From positions 1,961,896-2,025,895 of the forward strand of contig NW_004450328.1 in assembly GCF_000321225.1 (NCBI RefSeq): 64,000 nt of DNA. Direction: 5' to 3'. A program made the translations under genes and the position numbers. The notes beneath the pieces were generated by a model. It was not told the DNA's origin. It did not search any database and was given only the letters and a program-made list of their open reading frames with translations. Of the stretch, positions 1-12,590 are shown piece by piece (positions within the stretch are counted from its first letter, which is position 1; every line of letters starts with the position of its first letter). The DNA is from Odobenus rosmarus divergens. Lineage: Eukaryota; Chordata; Mammalia; Carnivora; Odobenidae.

Positions 1-534
1 TCAGCCCCAGGGCCTCCCCAGCACAGCCCTTCCAGAACGTTCTCCATCCCCTGGGGTCTTGTCAGTACCCAAAGCCAGCCCCCTTCTCTCGCTGGCCCCA
101 AACTGGCTTGTTTCCCAAACCTCCAGCTACTTCCCGGTCCGAACTGGCAGTCCACAGCCCGTGCGCTTCTCCACCTGTCTGACAAACGACTAGGTTGTCC
201 CCCTTAATTTCCAATCTACCTTGGACCAATTTTTTTTTAAATACAATAAAAATGAGTTACTAGAAAATGAAATGGGGAAAAACCACATACGAAAGCAAGC
301 TTGATGTCCCAGCCATTTCAGCTTGCTGTGAAAGCTTCCAAACTCCCACCTCAACTCCTGTCCTCACGTCACTGTGGATGTTTGCAGGTGGGCGCTGGTT
401 GGGGCGCCACGCTGGGAGTGGTGCTGGCTGGCGGGCAGGGGGCCTTCCTTTATCCGCTGGTCATGCCCACTTCCTGAGCCCCTGCTCTGTCCTCCAGCCT
501 GACCTTTCCTGAGCTTGACACTGCCCACCAATCA

Positions 535-1060
535 CGGAGCGGCTGGTCCGGTTGAGCAGGTCTGGGGCTGGGCCTGAGAGTCTGCATTCTCACAGGTTCC
601 CGGGCGGTTGGCCGGGGATCACAGAGGAGCCAGGCGCTGGACCCTCAGCTTCAGGCGCATGGGGGGCTCCGCTAAGCTTCGGCCCCGTCGCCCTGGGCGT
701 CCTAGGTTGTGGCCCAGCGGATCCAGGCCTCCAGTGCCCTCCCCTAGGTCCCAGCTACACACGGGCAACATCAGAGAGCTGGCCACAGTGACGGTGGGGC
801 TGGAGGGCACTCGGAGGCCCCCCTCGCCAACTCCCCGCCGCTTCTCTGTCCCCTCCAGCTGGCTGGTGTTTAGGAGAAAACGTGGGAGTTCCGAGAGCGG
901 CCATTCCACTTCCCTCTGAGGGTCCTCCATGCAAGGGCCCATCTGCACTTCTGGCTTTCCCCTCCCGCCGCGTTGGCCGGCCAAGGGTCCCACAGCCTCC
1001 ACGGGGCCACCTCTCGTTTCTGGGTGCCGCCGCACTCCTCTCCAGAATACACGGCGATTT
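535..1060. other. CpG-rich patch, borderline intragenic CpG island
   Basis: I count 31 CpG in about 530 bp at roughly 64% GC, an observed/expected ratio near 0.57 by hand, just under the usual cut-off. The densest part, 590-720, has 12 CpG in 130 bp. The open frames across it are in unrelated phases and look like chance. It could be an intragenic island or an unannotated promoter, or only a GC-rich stretch. Confidence 0.4.
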
Positions 1061-3224
1061 TCAAAGGACCCACCACAAAGAGCGAGAGAGGGCACAGCAT
1101 CGCTGAGAAGTAATAATCAGGCCGTGAAAGCAGAAACAGGCAGACGAGAGGGTGCTGTGACCGAGCACGTCTCAGAGGCTATATATCTAGGGGTCGGTCA
1201 CAAAGGACACAGTGATTTTGAAATGATCCATTTGCAATGGGATACAGGCTGGAATAAAAGAAATGTTAGCAAATCAATGACTATAAGTAGGAAATTAAGA
1301 TTCCACAGCATCGTATCAAAAGTGCTGTTCCAAGACAGGAGGAGATAAACGGGTTTTTTTAAAAAGATGCTTTTGTTGTTGTTGCTCTTCCCATCTTATG
1401 AGTAATATCATCATGATACGAAACATGTGGGGAAAATAAGAGAGAAGATAAATAAATAAGATAAATGCTGTCAATGCCTTCCCTGATTGCTCTGTGCAGT
1501 TGAGTTTTCTCTCCCATTTCTCCAATACTGGGTTTTTAACTGAGACCTCTAGATATGAGCACCTTGAGATTATTTTCAGAACTACATGGGTGGGGAAACT
1601 GCGACTTAGAAAAACAAATAATCATGAGCACATGTGGGATCCCCACCCCACCTTCCACAGCCTCTCGGGGGCTCCTACGATGCGCGAAAGCCTCAAGACT
1701 CGGTTTATCTCCAAAGCTCCTTCCTCGGCCCATAAGGAGGTGGGCACACCTGAGGCGTGGTGCTGTTGAGCTTGGCTTGGGAAAGTGGCCGCACAAGCAA
1801 GACCGCTGGCAGCTCCCAGAGAGCAAAGGTCACTTGGCCTAACCAACTGGCCAGTGACCTGCCTAAGAGGCTCCTTCCAAGAGGCTTTCCTGTCTGCTCT
1901 TCATCACTGTCTCCATCCATCACCCTGGTGGGGAATGAAATAGGGGAGTGGACATGGGTCCCTGTCCCATGGACCTTGCCAAGGAACTGCAGGGTTAGAG
2001 CTGAGGGTGGTGGGTGGGGGACGGTTCACGGGGCTGTTACAGGATAGAGAGGGGTTTGTCCAGCTCAGGGTCGATGCTGGAGGCACCAGCTGAAGGCTGA
2101 ACATCAGCAAGGCAGAGTGGGGGGCACTCCACGCAGAAAGGACAGTGGTCTAGCGGCTACTCGCAGACAGAACCACCCGCTAGGGGACTGCAAGGGTCCA
2201 GGAGGTGCTGTGCCCAGGAAGGGGACCAGGGTCCTCAGTGAGGCTAGGCGGTGGCTGGGCCACATCTGTGATGGTGAGAAGCTGTCCCAGAGCCACGGGA
2301 AATCGCTGCAGTGTTTTAGGCAGAAAGCTGGGGGCAGAGGGACCCTGAGCCTAGTAGCACAGTGAAGGGGCATCCTGCTGGGGAGGGGGCACAGATGGGA
2401 GGGGTGAGGTCAGATGCGGGAAGACCACGTAGGGCTCGCAGGGGTCCGGCTCACATGCACAGGACCACAGGGGGGCAGAGAGACGTGGCAATAGGCCTGG
2501 GTTTGGAGGAGACCATCGTGAGTCGGTCCTGGCCAATGCTGGGTTTTGATGCTTTTGAGAATCCAAAGTAGAAGCAACAAAGAGGCAGATGGATATGGAG
2601 TCAGATGGTCTGGGGTGGACCAAGAATGCGGGAACCCTGGCACACGTGTGGCCACGGAAGCTCGTGTCAAATGAGGACAGAGGAGGGCCCAGAAAGGGCC
2701 CTGGGAGCATCGCCATTTAACAGAAGAAGGGGAGGGGAGGAGTGGCCAGGGGGCTGAGGGAGGAGGGTGTGTGCAGGGGGTCAGGGCCCCTAGGAGCTGT
2801 TTGGGGCAGTGGGTTGTGTTGTGAGAGAGAGGGGGACAAAGTGGAGACAGGCCCTTCCAAGAGTCTCCCTACAACAGACAGGAGAGCAAAGAGCAGAGAG
2901 CCCCCCTCTGCACAAGGCAGGGAGATGGGCAAAGGGGGCTCAAGCCCTCGAGGGTGTAGGAATCATTTAAGTCTGTGCCCATCTCCCCTGGCTTGGGGTC
3001 TGGCTCCTCCACGTCTGCCTCAAGGCCCAGCGAGGGCTGCGTGCGACCCAGGAAGGAGGCCTGGGGAGGGTTCCTACTCCACCGGTCTCAAGCCGGTAAT
3101 ATTCAGTTCTCTGGGGCCGCCAGCCCCCACCCCAACACTGTGGGAGGATGAGAGAGATCAGAGAGTCAGGTCCAACTCCCACTCATAAATCAACCAAACT
3201 GCTCAGATTTTCCTAAATCCACTT

Positions 3225-3370
3225 GTGTGCTCCCCACTCCGGGCCTTCGCCCATGTTGCCGCTTGGGCCTGAAAACACCTTCTCTCACCCGCTGCCCATT
3301 TGGCTGGCAAGTGCTGCACGTGTCTCTAAAAACTTGGCTCAAGGGTCTTATCTCTGAAAGCTCTTTTATC
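3225..3370 (+). repeat. L2 LINE fragment (3' region, sense)
   Basis: The phrases GGGCCTTCGCCCATGTTGC, GGCCTGAAAACACCTTCTC and CTCAAGGGTCTTATCTCTG follow the order of the L2 3' region. Diverged and edges approximate. Confidence 0.4.
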
Positions 3371-3839
3371 CTCCAGCTGCCCTGGGGTGGGCCTGGGCCC
3401 TCGGCCTGCCGTCACCTCCAGGAGACCCCACAGTGGTACCTTGCTGCGCTCACTAGAGCCCAAGCCAGGGGCAGGGTGGGTGATGCGTGAGCCTGGGGGA
3501 CCCCCAGAGCAGATGCGGCTCGCTCCAGCCCACTGACACCATGTGAGAGCGGGGGCCCAGTGCAGCCAGACCCTCAGCTTTCTCATGAGAAACAAAAACC
3601 TTGACGTTTTAACACGAAAGCTCCTGATTCTTAAAGCTCAGCCAAAATTTAAACATTTTTAAACCACTACAGGGGCCGAACAAAGCACATCTTTCGGCAG
3701 GATTCTCCAAGGGCCGCCAGCTTGCTGTGTGTGCTTTGCCCCTTTCTCGGGCAGGGAGTGTGTCTTCCTTGCCCCGTACAGAGGGAGGTTACCGGCAGGG
3801 GTGTGGGTAGGGAAAGGGGGACCCCCAGTTTTATAACCG

Positions 3840-4000
3840 AAACTTCATTGCATCATCTCATGTAATCCTCAAAACAAAACTGCGAGGAAGGATGCCAGCC
3901 CATTTTCCAGCCAGGAAAACAGAGGCTCCAAGAGGGGAAGTGACCCACCTGGGGACCCACAGCTAGTAAACTGCGGAGTTAATTTCAACCCCAGTCCATT
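3840..4000 (-). repeat. MIR SINE, antisense
   Basis: The order 'CATCTCATGTAATCCTCA ... ACAGAGGCTCCAAGAGG ... CCCACAGCTAGTAAAC' is the reverse of the MIR core. Confidence 0.6.
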
Positions 4001-4109
4001 TCTTAACGAGTGCATCCAGGGTTAAATGAGCACGCAGGCCAGGCCCAGGAACAGCACCTGCACCATAGGAAGCTCAGTCCAGCTCTGCATCGTGAGTAAC
4101 ATGTAATTA

Positions 4110-4262
4110 TTACGGAGAGTTAGTACATAACTTATTGAGCCCCTGAGGTGCTAGGTGCCAGGACTGAGTGGAAACCAGAAAGACTGTTCCCCACTTTCTC
4201 TGGTGGTGGGCACACGGGAAGGAGGCAGGCACAAACAAGATGGTAAATGAATTAACAAGTTC
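4110..4262 (-). repeat. L2 LINE 3' end, antisense
   Basis: TTATTGAGCCCCTGAGGTGC followed by AGGTGCCAGG and a GGTAAATGAATTAACAAG tail segment is the reverse of the L2 3' end. Strongly diverged. Confidence 0.45.
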
Positions 4263-5124
4263 AGAGAGTGGGACGTGCCACAGAGCAAGGTGAAGGCCGG
4301 CGATCTGATCCCCCAGGGAGGAGGCTACCAGAAGAGCACGAGTATCCCCCAGGAAGCTCCCGGACTTTGGCTCTCCCACCCCGCGGCTTCCCCCAGGGAA
4401 GCGGATGTGCAGCTGAAATCCTGCTGGAGTCCAGTCCAACAGGTCTGGCTTTCCTCCACAAGTTGTTAAAGCACATCCGAACATTAAGCATTCAAGAAAG
4501 CCGGGTCTGCAAATGTGTACCTTTCCTTCAGCAGCTTCCGACCCTCCCCTCAGGAGGCCCCATTAAGACACCCTCCTTGGGGATGGCAGGCAGGGTGACT
4601 GGGGAGCGCTTAATTCCAGACATTTCTCTGAGCTGGCAAGGCTGCTCAGAGTCAGGGGGTAGGATCCTCACCCCTGCTCCACATGCATGTACACTGGCCC
4701 CTCCCCGTGCACACATGCGTGCGCACACATACACACCTGCATTTCAAAACCCCTGAAAACTGTTCAGAATCTGCCCACCTAGTCCTGAGACCTGCAATAG
4801 GTTCCCCAAGAGAAAACTCCAATAGGAGTGGGGTGCTGTGTGGTGGCAGACCAGGCCCTCCCAGCTCCATCAGCCCCCACAGGGAGGCATCCTGTCCTCA
4901 GTCAGGAGCACAGAGGGAGGCCTGGATGAAGTGGGATCCATAAATCTGCAGACAGGAATGGCGGGCACAGCTGGGAGACCCTGCACCCTCTCCCAGGGCA
5001 CCACACCCACCCTCACACTGTGACCTTCAGCAGGCTCCCCTCATTCACCCCTGCAAGCCCAGCTCCCACCTCACCGCCAGGCAGAGACTGCCAACCGGTC
5101 CTGAGAGGCCATGCATCACGAGAA

Positions 5125-5310
5125 TGACTGTGGTCGGCTTCAAATCCCAACTCTGGCACTTACCAGCTGTGTGACCTTAGACAAGTCACTTTACCTCTCT
5201 GTGCCTTGATTTTGCATCTATAAAACGGAGACAGAGTAGTACCTACTACCTCGCAGAGGTGTGGTGGAATTCACTGAGTCACATCTGGAGCAGACAGAAG
5301 AGTGCTTGGC
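5125..5310 (+). repeat. MIR SINE, sense
   Basis: GGCACTTACCAGCTGTGTGA, TTAGACAAGTCACTTTACC, TGCATCTATAAAACGGAGA and AGTGCTTGGCATGCAGCAGG are in MIR order. Confidence 0.75.
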
Positions 5311-6519
5311 ATGCAGCAGGCCCCATATGTCTGCTGTGGTTATTAATATGGATATTGGATTCTTAACGCCTAAAAAGCCGTCTCCTGAGCTAATCGTCCT
5401 TATCATTACCAAGCTTTATATTTCACATCAGTGGCAGAAGAAACAGACTCATAGACACAAAATGCAATACTGTGCCGAGCACGTTACCTGGGTTATCAAA
5501 GCGTTACTTCCCAGGATGCGGACGGCTCCGGGCTCTCCCGCTGGGGGTCAGAGGACACTGGCCCAGACAGGCTCAGGGCCTTGCCCCAAATCACACAGCA
5601 GTGAAGCCACAGGCCTGGAAAACCCACGCACTCAGATTTAGGCTTTCCCCAAGCCTCTGCCCCTTCCACGGCACCGCCCATCCCCCAAGGAGGAGGAAAT
5701 CTAGGTAGGTGGGCCCCTCAGACCTCTCCCCTGGTGTCCGTGGCTGCAGTTTTGGGGACACTGGCCATTGTAGAATTTCAGCCCTGCTACTGCTGGGTCA
5801 CTTGCAAACCTGTGCTGCGAGAGATCCATGTGCTCTGAGCTTTGTGGCAAAGGCACAAAAAAAAAAAAAAAAAAAAAAATTAGAACAGCCCAGCTAAGCT
5901 GAAATGCTCTCCTCAGAGAAGAAGGGAAATAAAATTTGATGAACCTCTGCATAATATTCAAGTTATGAACGTGTAAAGTGATATTCTGCACATATGCTGG
6001 GAACCATTCATCTGACCCCACGTGGCTGGGGCCAGAGCTGTTAGGGACCATTCCAACCAGGGCACCAGCAAACAGCAACTTCTTGCTGATGGGGTACAAA
6101 GAGGTCCTGTCTTCTGCCTCAGCAAAACAAGGTTGCCCTTGGATGCCCCAGGCTCTCCCACAGCCGAGGGGACAGCTGAGGATGCAGTGTTAAGGGGTGG
6201 TTTTAGACAGCGCACTGTGTATATGGATGCTATAAACGTTTCCTGAGTGCCCACTGCGGGCCCCGTCCTATGCTGGCCACTGCCACCTTCCTAGTGAGCA
6301 CGCTCTGTCCACAGCCATGGGCGAGGCGGCCCTGTATGCCTGGGTAGTCTGAGCTCCCCGGCCATGGCTGCCTGGCCCCAGACTGGACACCTGACCTGGG
6401 ACTCTGGCATGGGGGTGCTGGGAAGCTGAATCTGCCCAATGATGGTGAAGGTTGAGCTGAAAGGGTGTGAGGCAGCCAGGCCTGAGGTCTCCAGGGAGAA
6501 GAATTCAGCCGGTTACCCA

Positions 6520-6880
6520 AAGAAAAACAAAAATCACCTACTAGGTGCCTGGCTTAGTTGCAGGTGCTCAGAATACAGCAGGGAACAAGACAGCGAAGCC
6601 CATCTATCATGGAGCTCACAGCCTATGAACTATCCAACATAAACAGAATAAGGTCAGGTTGTGCAGGTGCTCTGAAAAACTAGTGACTAGAGTGCATGGG
6701 GCAAATTTAGACCAAGTGATTAAGGAAGGCCTCTCCGAGCAGATGACGTTCAAGCTGAGACCCGAGTAAGCCAGCCACGTGAGTACTCCAGGCAAGGGCA
6801 TAGCAAGTGCTAAGGCCCCAAGAGGGAGTGAGCTGGCAGTGTTCAAGGGACAGAAAGGAGACCCACATGGCACAGGAGAG
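6520..6880 (-). repeat. L2 LINE 3' region, antisense
   Basis: Antisense L2 order is seen: ACCTACTAGGTGCCTGG, ATGGAGCTCACAGCC, AGGAAGGCCTCTCCGAGCAG, CAAGGGCATAGCAAGTGC, GCCCCAAGAGGGAGTG. Sequence just beyond (6890-6990) looks like a short L2 piece in the opposite direction. Confidence 0.65.
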
Positions 6881-7194
6881 ACAACAGGGTCTGCAGCAGT
6901 CAGGGAAAGGTCCCTGTGTGGCCTCCATCATGTGACTCCTCAGCTTAAAACCCTTCCACTGTCCCACAGAGAGTCCAGCTCCTCGATGCTGCCCAGCTCT
7001 GCAGCCTCCTTCCCCCTTTTCTTCCTCAGACTCTGTCATCAGTCCTGACAACCTTTTAGTTCCCTGCCGTTGAAATGCATTATTGCATATCCAGTCAGCT
7101 CCCCTAGAAGCAGACACTGTGATAAGGACTTGGGTATGGGTAGTTTATTTAGGAGGTGGTCCCAGGAAATATGCTAACTATCTGCCTGTCTGTC

Positions 7195-7455
7195 CTTCAT
7201 CCATTATCCACCATCCATCCATGTATGCATGCACTCATCCATGCATGCATGAATTCATTCATTCATCTATCTATCCTTCCACCCAACCATCCATCCATCC
7301 ATCCACCCACCCACCCAACTATACATACATACATATACCCATCCATCCATCCATCCATCCATCCATCCATCCATCCATCCACCCACCCAACCATACATAC
7401 ATACATGTACCCAACCATCCATCCATCCATTCATCCATCCATTCATACACACACA
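7195..7455. repeat. (ATCC)n tetranucleotide microsatellite
   Basis: Interrupted CCAT/CATC repeats with two copies of a larger unit: a CCATCCATCC run, then CACCCACCCAAC, then TATACATACATACAT or CATACATACATACAT. It starts about 500 bp downstream (in gene direction) of the GSG1L TM4 exon. Open frames through it on both strands (rich in HPSIHPS or GWMDGWMD) are translation artefacts. Confidence 0.95.
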
Positions 7456-7859
7456 ATTTATTGTCACTTCTTCTATTCCCAACTGGACTCTGAGGACTCA
7501 GGTGATCAGATGTAGTCCCTGGCCTTGAGGAGACCTCCTCCTCCAGCAATCATCAACAATCCCACTGCTGGGTCCTCTTTTTCACCCAATGCTGTGACAG
7601 AGCCCAAGAAGGGGACCTTGGTTCGTTCTCTGTATGCCCCTAAGAAGACATGGTTCTAACAAGCATGGGGCTAAATAGCAAACACTGAGACTCATCAGTT
7701 CTTTCTTCTTGGTTTCTCAGGCTCTGATCATAAGGCAACCTCACGTCCCATAAAACATCAAAATGTCCCAGAAATTCCAACACAGTGGGGTCCAAACTCT
7801 GCCTCACCCAGCATCTCCCTTCTACCCCACTACCTCCCCAGGATGCTTCTATCAGATCA

Positions 7860-8324
<465 letters not shown>

Positions 8325-8620
8325 TCATTACGGGGAGGCAAGAAAAGAGCGAGACCTTCCATCCATGGGGGCTAGCCTCAGGGGAGGTCACCAGAACACA
8401 ACTAGGCTTGCACGGGCTCTGGGAGGAGGAGCGAGAGTTTGCCAGGGGGCCGGGGAGGGGAAGGGCATTCCAGGAGGAGGGAAGGGCATGTGCAAAGGTG
8501 TGGAGGTGCGAGGCAGTAGGGAACAGTCCACAGACTGCTGGAGGTCTGGGATGCTGGAGTGAGGGAGAGTGCAATTAGTTGGAGTTGATGATTGAGAAGA
8601 TGGGGGGCAGACACCCTAAA
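8325..8620 (-). repeat. L2 LINE 3' region, antisense
   Basis: GGCATTCCAGGAGGAGGG, GGCATGTGCAAAGGTGTGG and TGCTGGAGTGAGGGAG are in antisense L2 order. Diverged. Confidence 0.5.
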
Positions 8621-8649
8621 AGCTGCTGTCCATGGGGGTTAAATTACCT

Positions 8650-8830
8650 CTGTTCATGTGTGACCTTGGGCAAGATGCTTAACCTCTCTGCCTCTTACTC
8701 CTATCATCTTAATGGACATAACAACAGCACTAGCTCACAATGTTGTTGCAAGGATTGAAGGCGATGGGCATTCAAAATATCTCAGAACAGTGCCCTGGCG
8801 CACACAGCAGGCCCTCAAGAAAGGTTTGCT
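8650..8830 (+). repeat. MIR SINE, sense
   Basis: TGTGACCTTGGGCAAG, GCTTAACCTCTCTGCCTC, AATGTTGTTGCAAGGATTGA and ACAGTGCCCTGGCGCACA match the MIR core and 3' part in order. It lies about 160 bp from the possible cassette exon. Confidence 0.8.
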
Positions 8831-8988
8831 GTCATTACTACCATCAGCAGTTTCAACATTCTTACTACCCACTTCTATCTGGCTTCATTTCCAAACTCTC
8901 CCTCTGAGAGATTAAGTTATCATGACCCGTGTGGCGTTCTCCTCCACCCTTCCTCCAAGCACCGCTGGTGACTCTTGGCCACACTCAC

Positions 8989-9039
8989 CTGATGTGGACG
9001 TGGAGCCAGCCAGAGCCGGAGGATCTGTCCTATCCACAA
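8989..9039 (-). other. GSG1L: possible 51-nt cassette ('poison') exon of GSG1L
   Basis: On the minus strand a pyrimidine tract and acceptor (CCCTTCCCTACTTTCCAG) is followed by 51 nt and then a near-perfect donor, CATCAG|GTGAGTG. It lies between the TM3/loop exon and the TM4 exon. Read in the gene's phase (TG from the previous exon, then T) it gives Cys-Cys-Gly and then TAG, so inclusion would truncate the protein before TM4 and probably trigger nonsense-mediated decay. No transcript evidence is available, and well-formed splice pairs do arise by chance in 12 kb. Confidence 0.3.
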
Positions 9040-9639
9040 CTGGAAAGTAGGGAAGGGCGGTGTGGGGCTAGGAGATCAGCTGGCCAGGGTGCTGGTCTTC
9101 TCTGACCCAGTGTCCATTCTAGAAGTGGCCTCCCGCCTAATTCCTCTGACCAAGACTACGCAGTAACATTTAGAACCAGGAGTGGGGACCCGCCTGACTC
9201 CAGACACAGTCTGGTCTCCGGGTTCGTGCTCCCCAGTCTCTGCCCTGATGACTGGTTTCCTCCGAATCAAGGGCTCAGTGCCACTGCCCTGTCTCAGAGC
9301 ATCCAGCCTCCCCTTCTGCCAGCCAACTGTTGGGTCTCTCAACATCACCACCCATGCATTCCTCAAGGCCAGTGCAGCCTACCTCCCACACCCACTGCTC
9401 TTCTCTTTATCAGCCCCAGGCCACCCAGAAGGAAAGCAAGGGGTAGTGTGAAGATTCAGCCTTTCTCACAGGGATCCCCTATCATCACCTGTCCCTTATT
9501 GCCAAAACTGTTCATGGATTCCTTGTTCTTTCATGATAAGGAGCTAATTTAGGCCTCCCAGCAGCTCTTGAGTATCTGTAATAGACAGTAAAGGGGCCCA
9601 CCTGGCCCGTCCCAGAACTGCCCGGTCCATCAAAGAGTC

Positions 9640-10350
9640 CAGGATGTGACCCCGCCCCCCTGCTCATAGATGATTGGATGAGGGCTGAGCATCTGACCAA
9701 AGTTGGTCCAATCAGATACTCTCTCCTCTAAGCAATGAAACTCAAGACTAGTTCAAAGAAGGATGTGTGTTTGAACTACGGAGGTGGAAACTCAGAACGT
9801 GAGGCTAGAGAATAAAGAAGCAGGCTTTTCCTGGGATTCCACGAGGATACATAGGTTGGTTTTGCCTGACCAGCATCCTTTCTGTTAAGGGACCAGTGCT
9901 CTCCTCCTCTCAGGCCACGTGGTTTGTGTGGAGCTGGCCTCACCCCCAACTTTTAGGGGTGATCACATGGCCAACACCTGGCCAATGAGAGCATCAGCTT
10001 CCCTCTGGCCACAGTAATTGGTTCAAGGATGGGCACGTGACACCCAAGTCAGGCTAAATGAGACTCGATCCCAGGACTCTTGGACGTGTTTCTCCCGGGG
10101 TGCCAAGCTGGTGGGATTTGAGCTTGGAGCTGCTGGGAACTGGCTTGCCACTATGTAAACTGCTGAGGAGGCTGACTCAAAGCAGAGCCGTGAAAAAGGA
10201 GCTAGAGCCCTGCGCTGAAGCCATTATCCCTGGACTTTTCAGTTATGGGAGCCCAAATTCCTTTATCGGATGTTTTCTTTCCCTAAGCCAGTTCGAATTG
10301 GGTGTCTGTCGTTGGCAACCCAAGTTCTTGTACAATTACTTTCTATAAAC
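9640..10350 (+). repeat. ancient LTR-like interspersed repeat, two partial copies
   Basis: The block has the recurring phrases GGCCAATGAGAGCATC, GATGGGCACGTGAC, CCCTGGACTTTTCAGTTATG and CCCTAAGCCAGTTCGAATTG, also found near 18.6-19.6, 52.2-52.6 and 59.9-60.3 kb. A shorter related piece is at 9640-9850. This is a known mammalian repeat type, but I cannot name the subfamily with confidence. Confidence 0.5.
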
Positions 10351-12162
10351 TCCCCTCTTCTACATAGCTTAGTTTTAAAGTGAACTTCTAGTCTTTACGA
10401 TGAGGAATCTTATCTAGGAGCAGGTCCAACTCCCAAGTCTGATGACCCAACCAGAGGAGGAGCATCTCTCCCTGTCACACACACCCCTGTTCAATTTCAT
10501 CTCAGCCCTCGCCACACCCTGTAATTCTCCTGTAGCTTTTCTTATTATTATTTATTATTCTTTGTTCTTAAATGAAACTTGCTATTTTGGGATAATTATA
10601 GATTCACATGCAGTTGTAAGAAATAATACAGAGAGATCCACGTACCCTTTACCCAGTTTCCCTCAGTGGTAACATCTTGCAAATATAGTCCCCAGCCAGC
10701 ATATCGACTCCAATACAGTCAAGATACAGAACATCTCCATCCATCACCACAACGATCCCTCCTGTTGCCATTTTACAGCCACACCCCTCCCCTCCCAACC
10801 TCTGGCAGCAACCAGTAATCAGTTCTTCATTTCTCTAATTTCGTCATGTTAAGAATGTTGCACAAATGGAAACACACAGCACGTATTTTGGGGATTGGCT
10901 TTTCGCACTCGGTATAATTCTCTGGAGAGTCATCCCAGTTGCTGTGTGTATCAACCATTTGTTCCATTATATCAGGGAGTTTCTCCACATCTGCACCAGC
11001 ATGTCATGTTGTCACTTTTTTTTTTTTATTTTAGCTATTCTGATAGATGTGTAGTAACACCTCATTGTGGTTTTCATTTGCATTTTCCTAATGACTAATG
11101 GTGTTGAACATCTTTTCAGTTGCTTACTTGCCATCTGTTTATCCTCTTTGGCAAAATATCTGTTCATGTTCTTCTGCCCACTTTCTAATTGGATTGTTTT
11201 GCTGCTATTGTTGCTTACTGTTGAGTTTTGAGTGTTTGTATAGATCCTAAATACTAGGCCTTTGTAAGAGAGGTGGCTTACAAATGGTTTCTTCCTCTGT
11301 AACTTGTTTTCCGACCCCTTTACAAGGTCTGTCACAGGGCAAGCATTTCATTTCGCTGACATCCAATTGATCAAATTTTCCATTTATGCTTTGGATCCAT
11401 ATGATATCAAATCTAAGACTGCTTTGCCTATGTCTAGATCCCAAAGATTTTCTATTTTTCTCTAAAAATTTTATAGTTTTACAATTTACATTTAGGTCCA
11501 CGACCCATTTTGAGTTGATTTTTACACAAGGTGTGGAGTTTAGATCAAGATTGACTTTTTTTCTTTTGTCTCTGAATGTCCCATAGTTCCAGCACCATTT
11601 GTTGAAAAGGCTACCCCCCACCTACACTGAATGGATTTGCATCTTTGTCAAATATCAAGTAGGCCTATTTGCGTGGGTCTGTTTCTGGGCCCCTTATTCT
11701 GCCCCATTGATCTCTGTGTAATCCCACAGCCATACCACACTGTCTGGACCACTGTAACTATATATTAAGGATAGACTGATTCCTCCCACTTTTAGTCTTT
11801 TTTCAAAACTGTTTCAGCTATTCTAGTTCCTTTGCCCTTCCTAATAAATTGTAGAATCATCTTGTCTACACCTACGAGAAATCTTGCTGAGATTTTAATA
11901 GGAATTGCACGAAACCTGTATACCAGCTTGAGGGGAACTGATATCTTTGCCACAAACATGGTGTATCGCTCCATTTATTTCGATCTTCTTTGATTTCTTT
12001 CATTGCCATTTTGTGGTTTTCAGCATGCAAGTCCTACAGATGTTTTGTTAGATTTATGATGAAGCATTTCACTTTTTTCAGTGCAAACAGTATTGTATTT
12101 TTAGTTTTGTTGTCCAACTGTTCAATGCTAGTTTATTAGAAATATAACTGATTGGGGGCACC

Positions 12163-12390
12163 GGGGCACCTGGATGGTTCAGTCAGCTGAGCATCTGACT
12201 CTTGGTTTTGGCTCAGGCCATGATCTCAGGATCTTGAGATGGAGCCCCACATCAGGCTCCACGCTCAGCAGGGTGTCTGCTTGAGATTCTCTTCCTCTCC
12301 CACTGCCCTTCCCCTGCTTGTGCTCTCTCTCTTCCTCTCTCTCTCAAATAAATAAATAAATAAATAAATAAATAAATCTTTACCAAAAAA
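12163..12390 (+). repeat. carnivore tRNA-derived SINE (younger of a pair)
   Basis: The head GGGGCACCTGGATGGTTCAG, the body CAGGCCATGATCTCAGG, a CT-rich stretch and an AAATAAATAAATAAAT tail are all present. It is flanked by TGATTGGGG on both sides, the right copy being partly made of the next SINE's first bases, so it inserted at the 5' edge of that SINE. Confidence 0.93.
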
Positions 12391-12396
12391 ATTGAT

Positions 12397-12590
12397 TGGG
12401 GTGCCTGGGTGGCTCAGTTGGTTGAGCATCTGACTCTTGGTTTCAGCTCAGGTCATGATCTCAAGGGTCATAAGACTGAGCCCTGAGTCAGGCTCCACAC
12501 TCAGTGGGGAGTCTGCTTGAAGATTCTCTGCCCCTCCCCCCATTCACACGCCCTTACACGCTCTGTAAAGTCAATAAATCTTTAAAAAAA
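12397..12590 (+). repeat. carnivore tRNA-derived SINE (older of a pair)
   Basis: The head GGGGTGCCTGGGTGGCTCAG and tail TCAATAAATCTTTAAAAAAA are seen. The outer duplication GAAATATAACTGATT (12139-12153) and GAAATATAATTGATT (12591-12605) belongs to this element and now encloses both SINEs. Confidence 0.93.

Noticed and set aside
7195..7455. CRISPR-like array
   Set aside because: The units are 4-bp slippage repeats with no unique spacers, and the DNA is mammalian.
7083..7549. Open frames with repeated HPSIHPS or GWMDGWMD on both strands
   Set aside because: Translations of the ATCC microsatellite.
10866..11621. Open frames in the 10.9-11.6 kb region
   Set aside because: They are in antisense L1 sequence and do not preserve an ORF1 or ORF2 reading.
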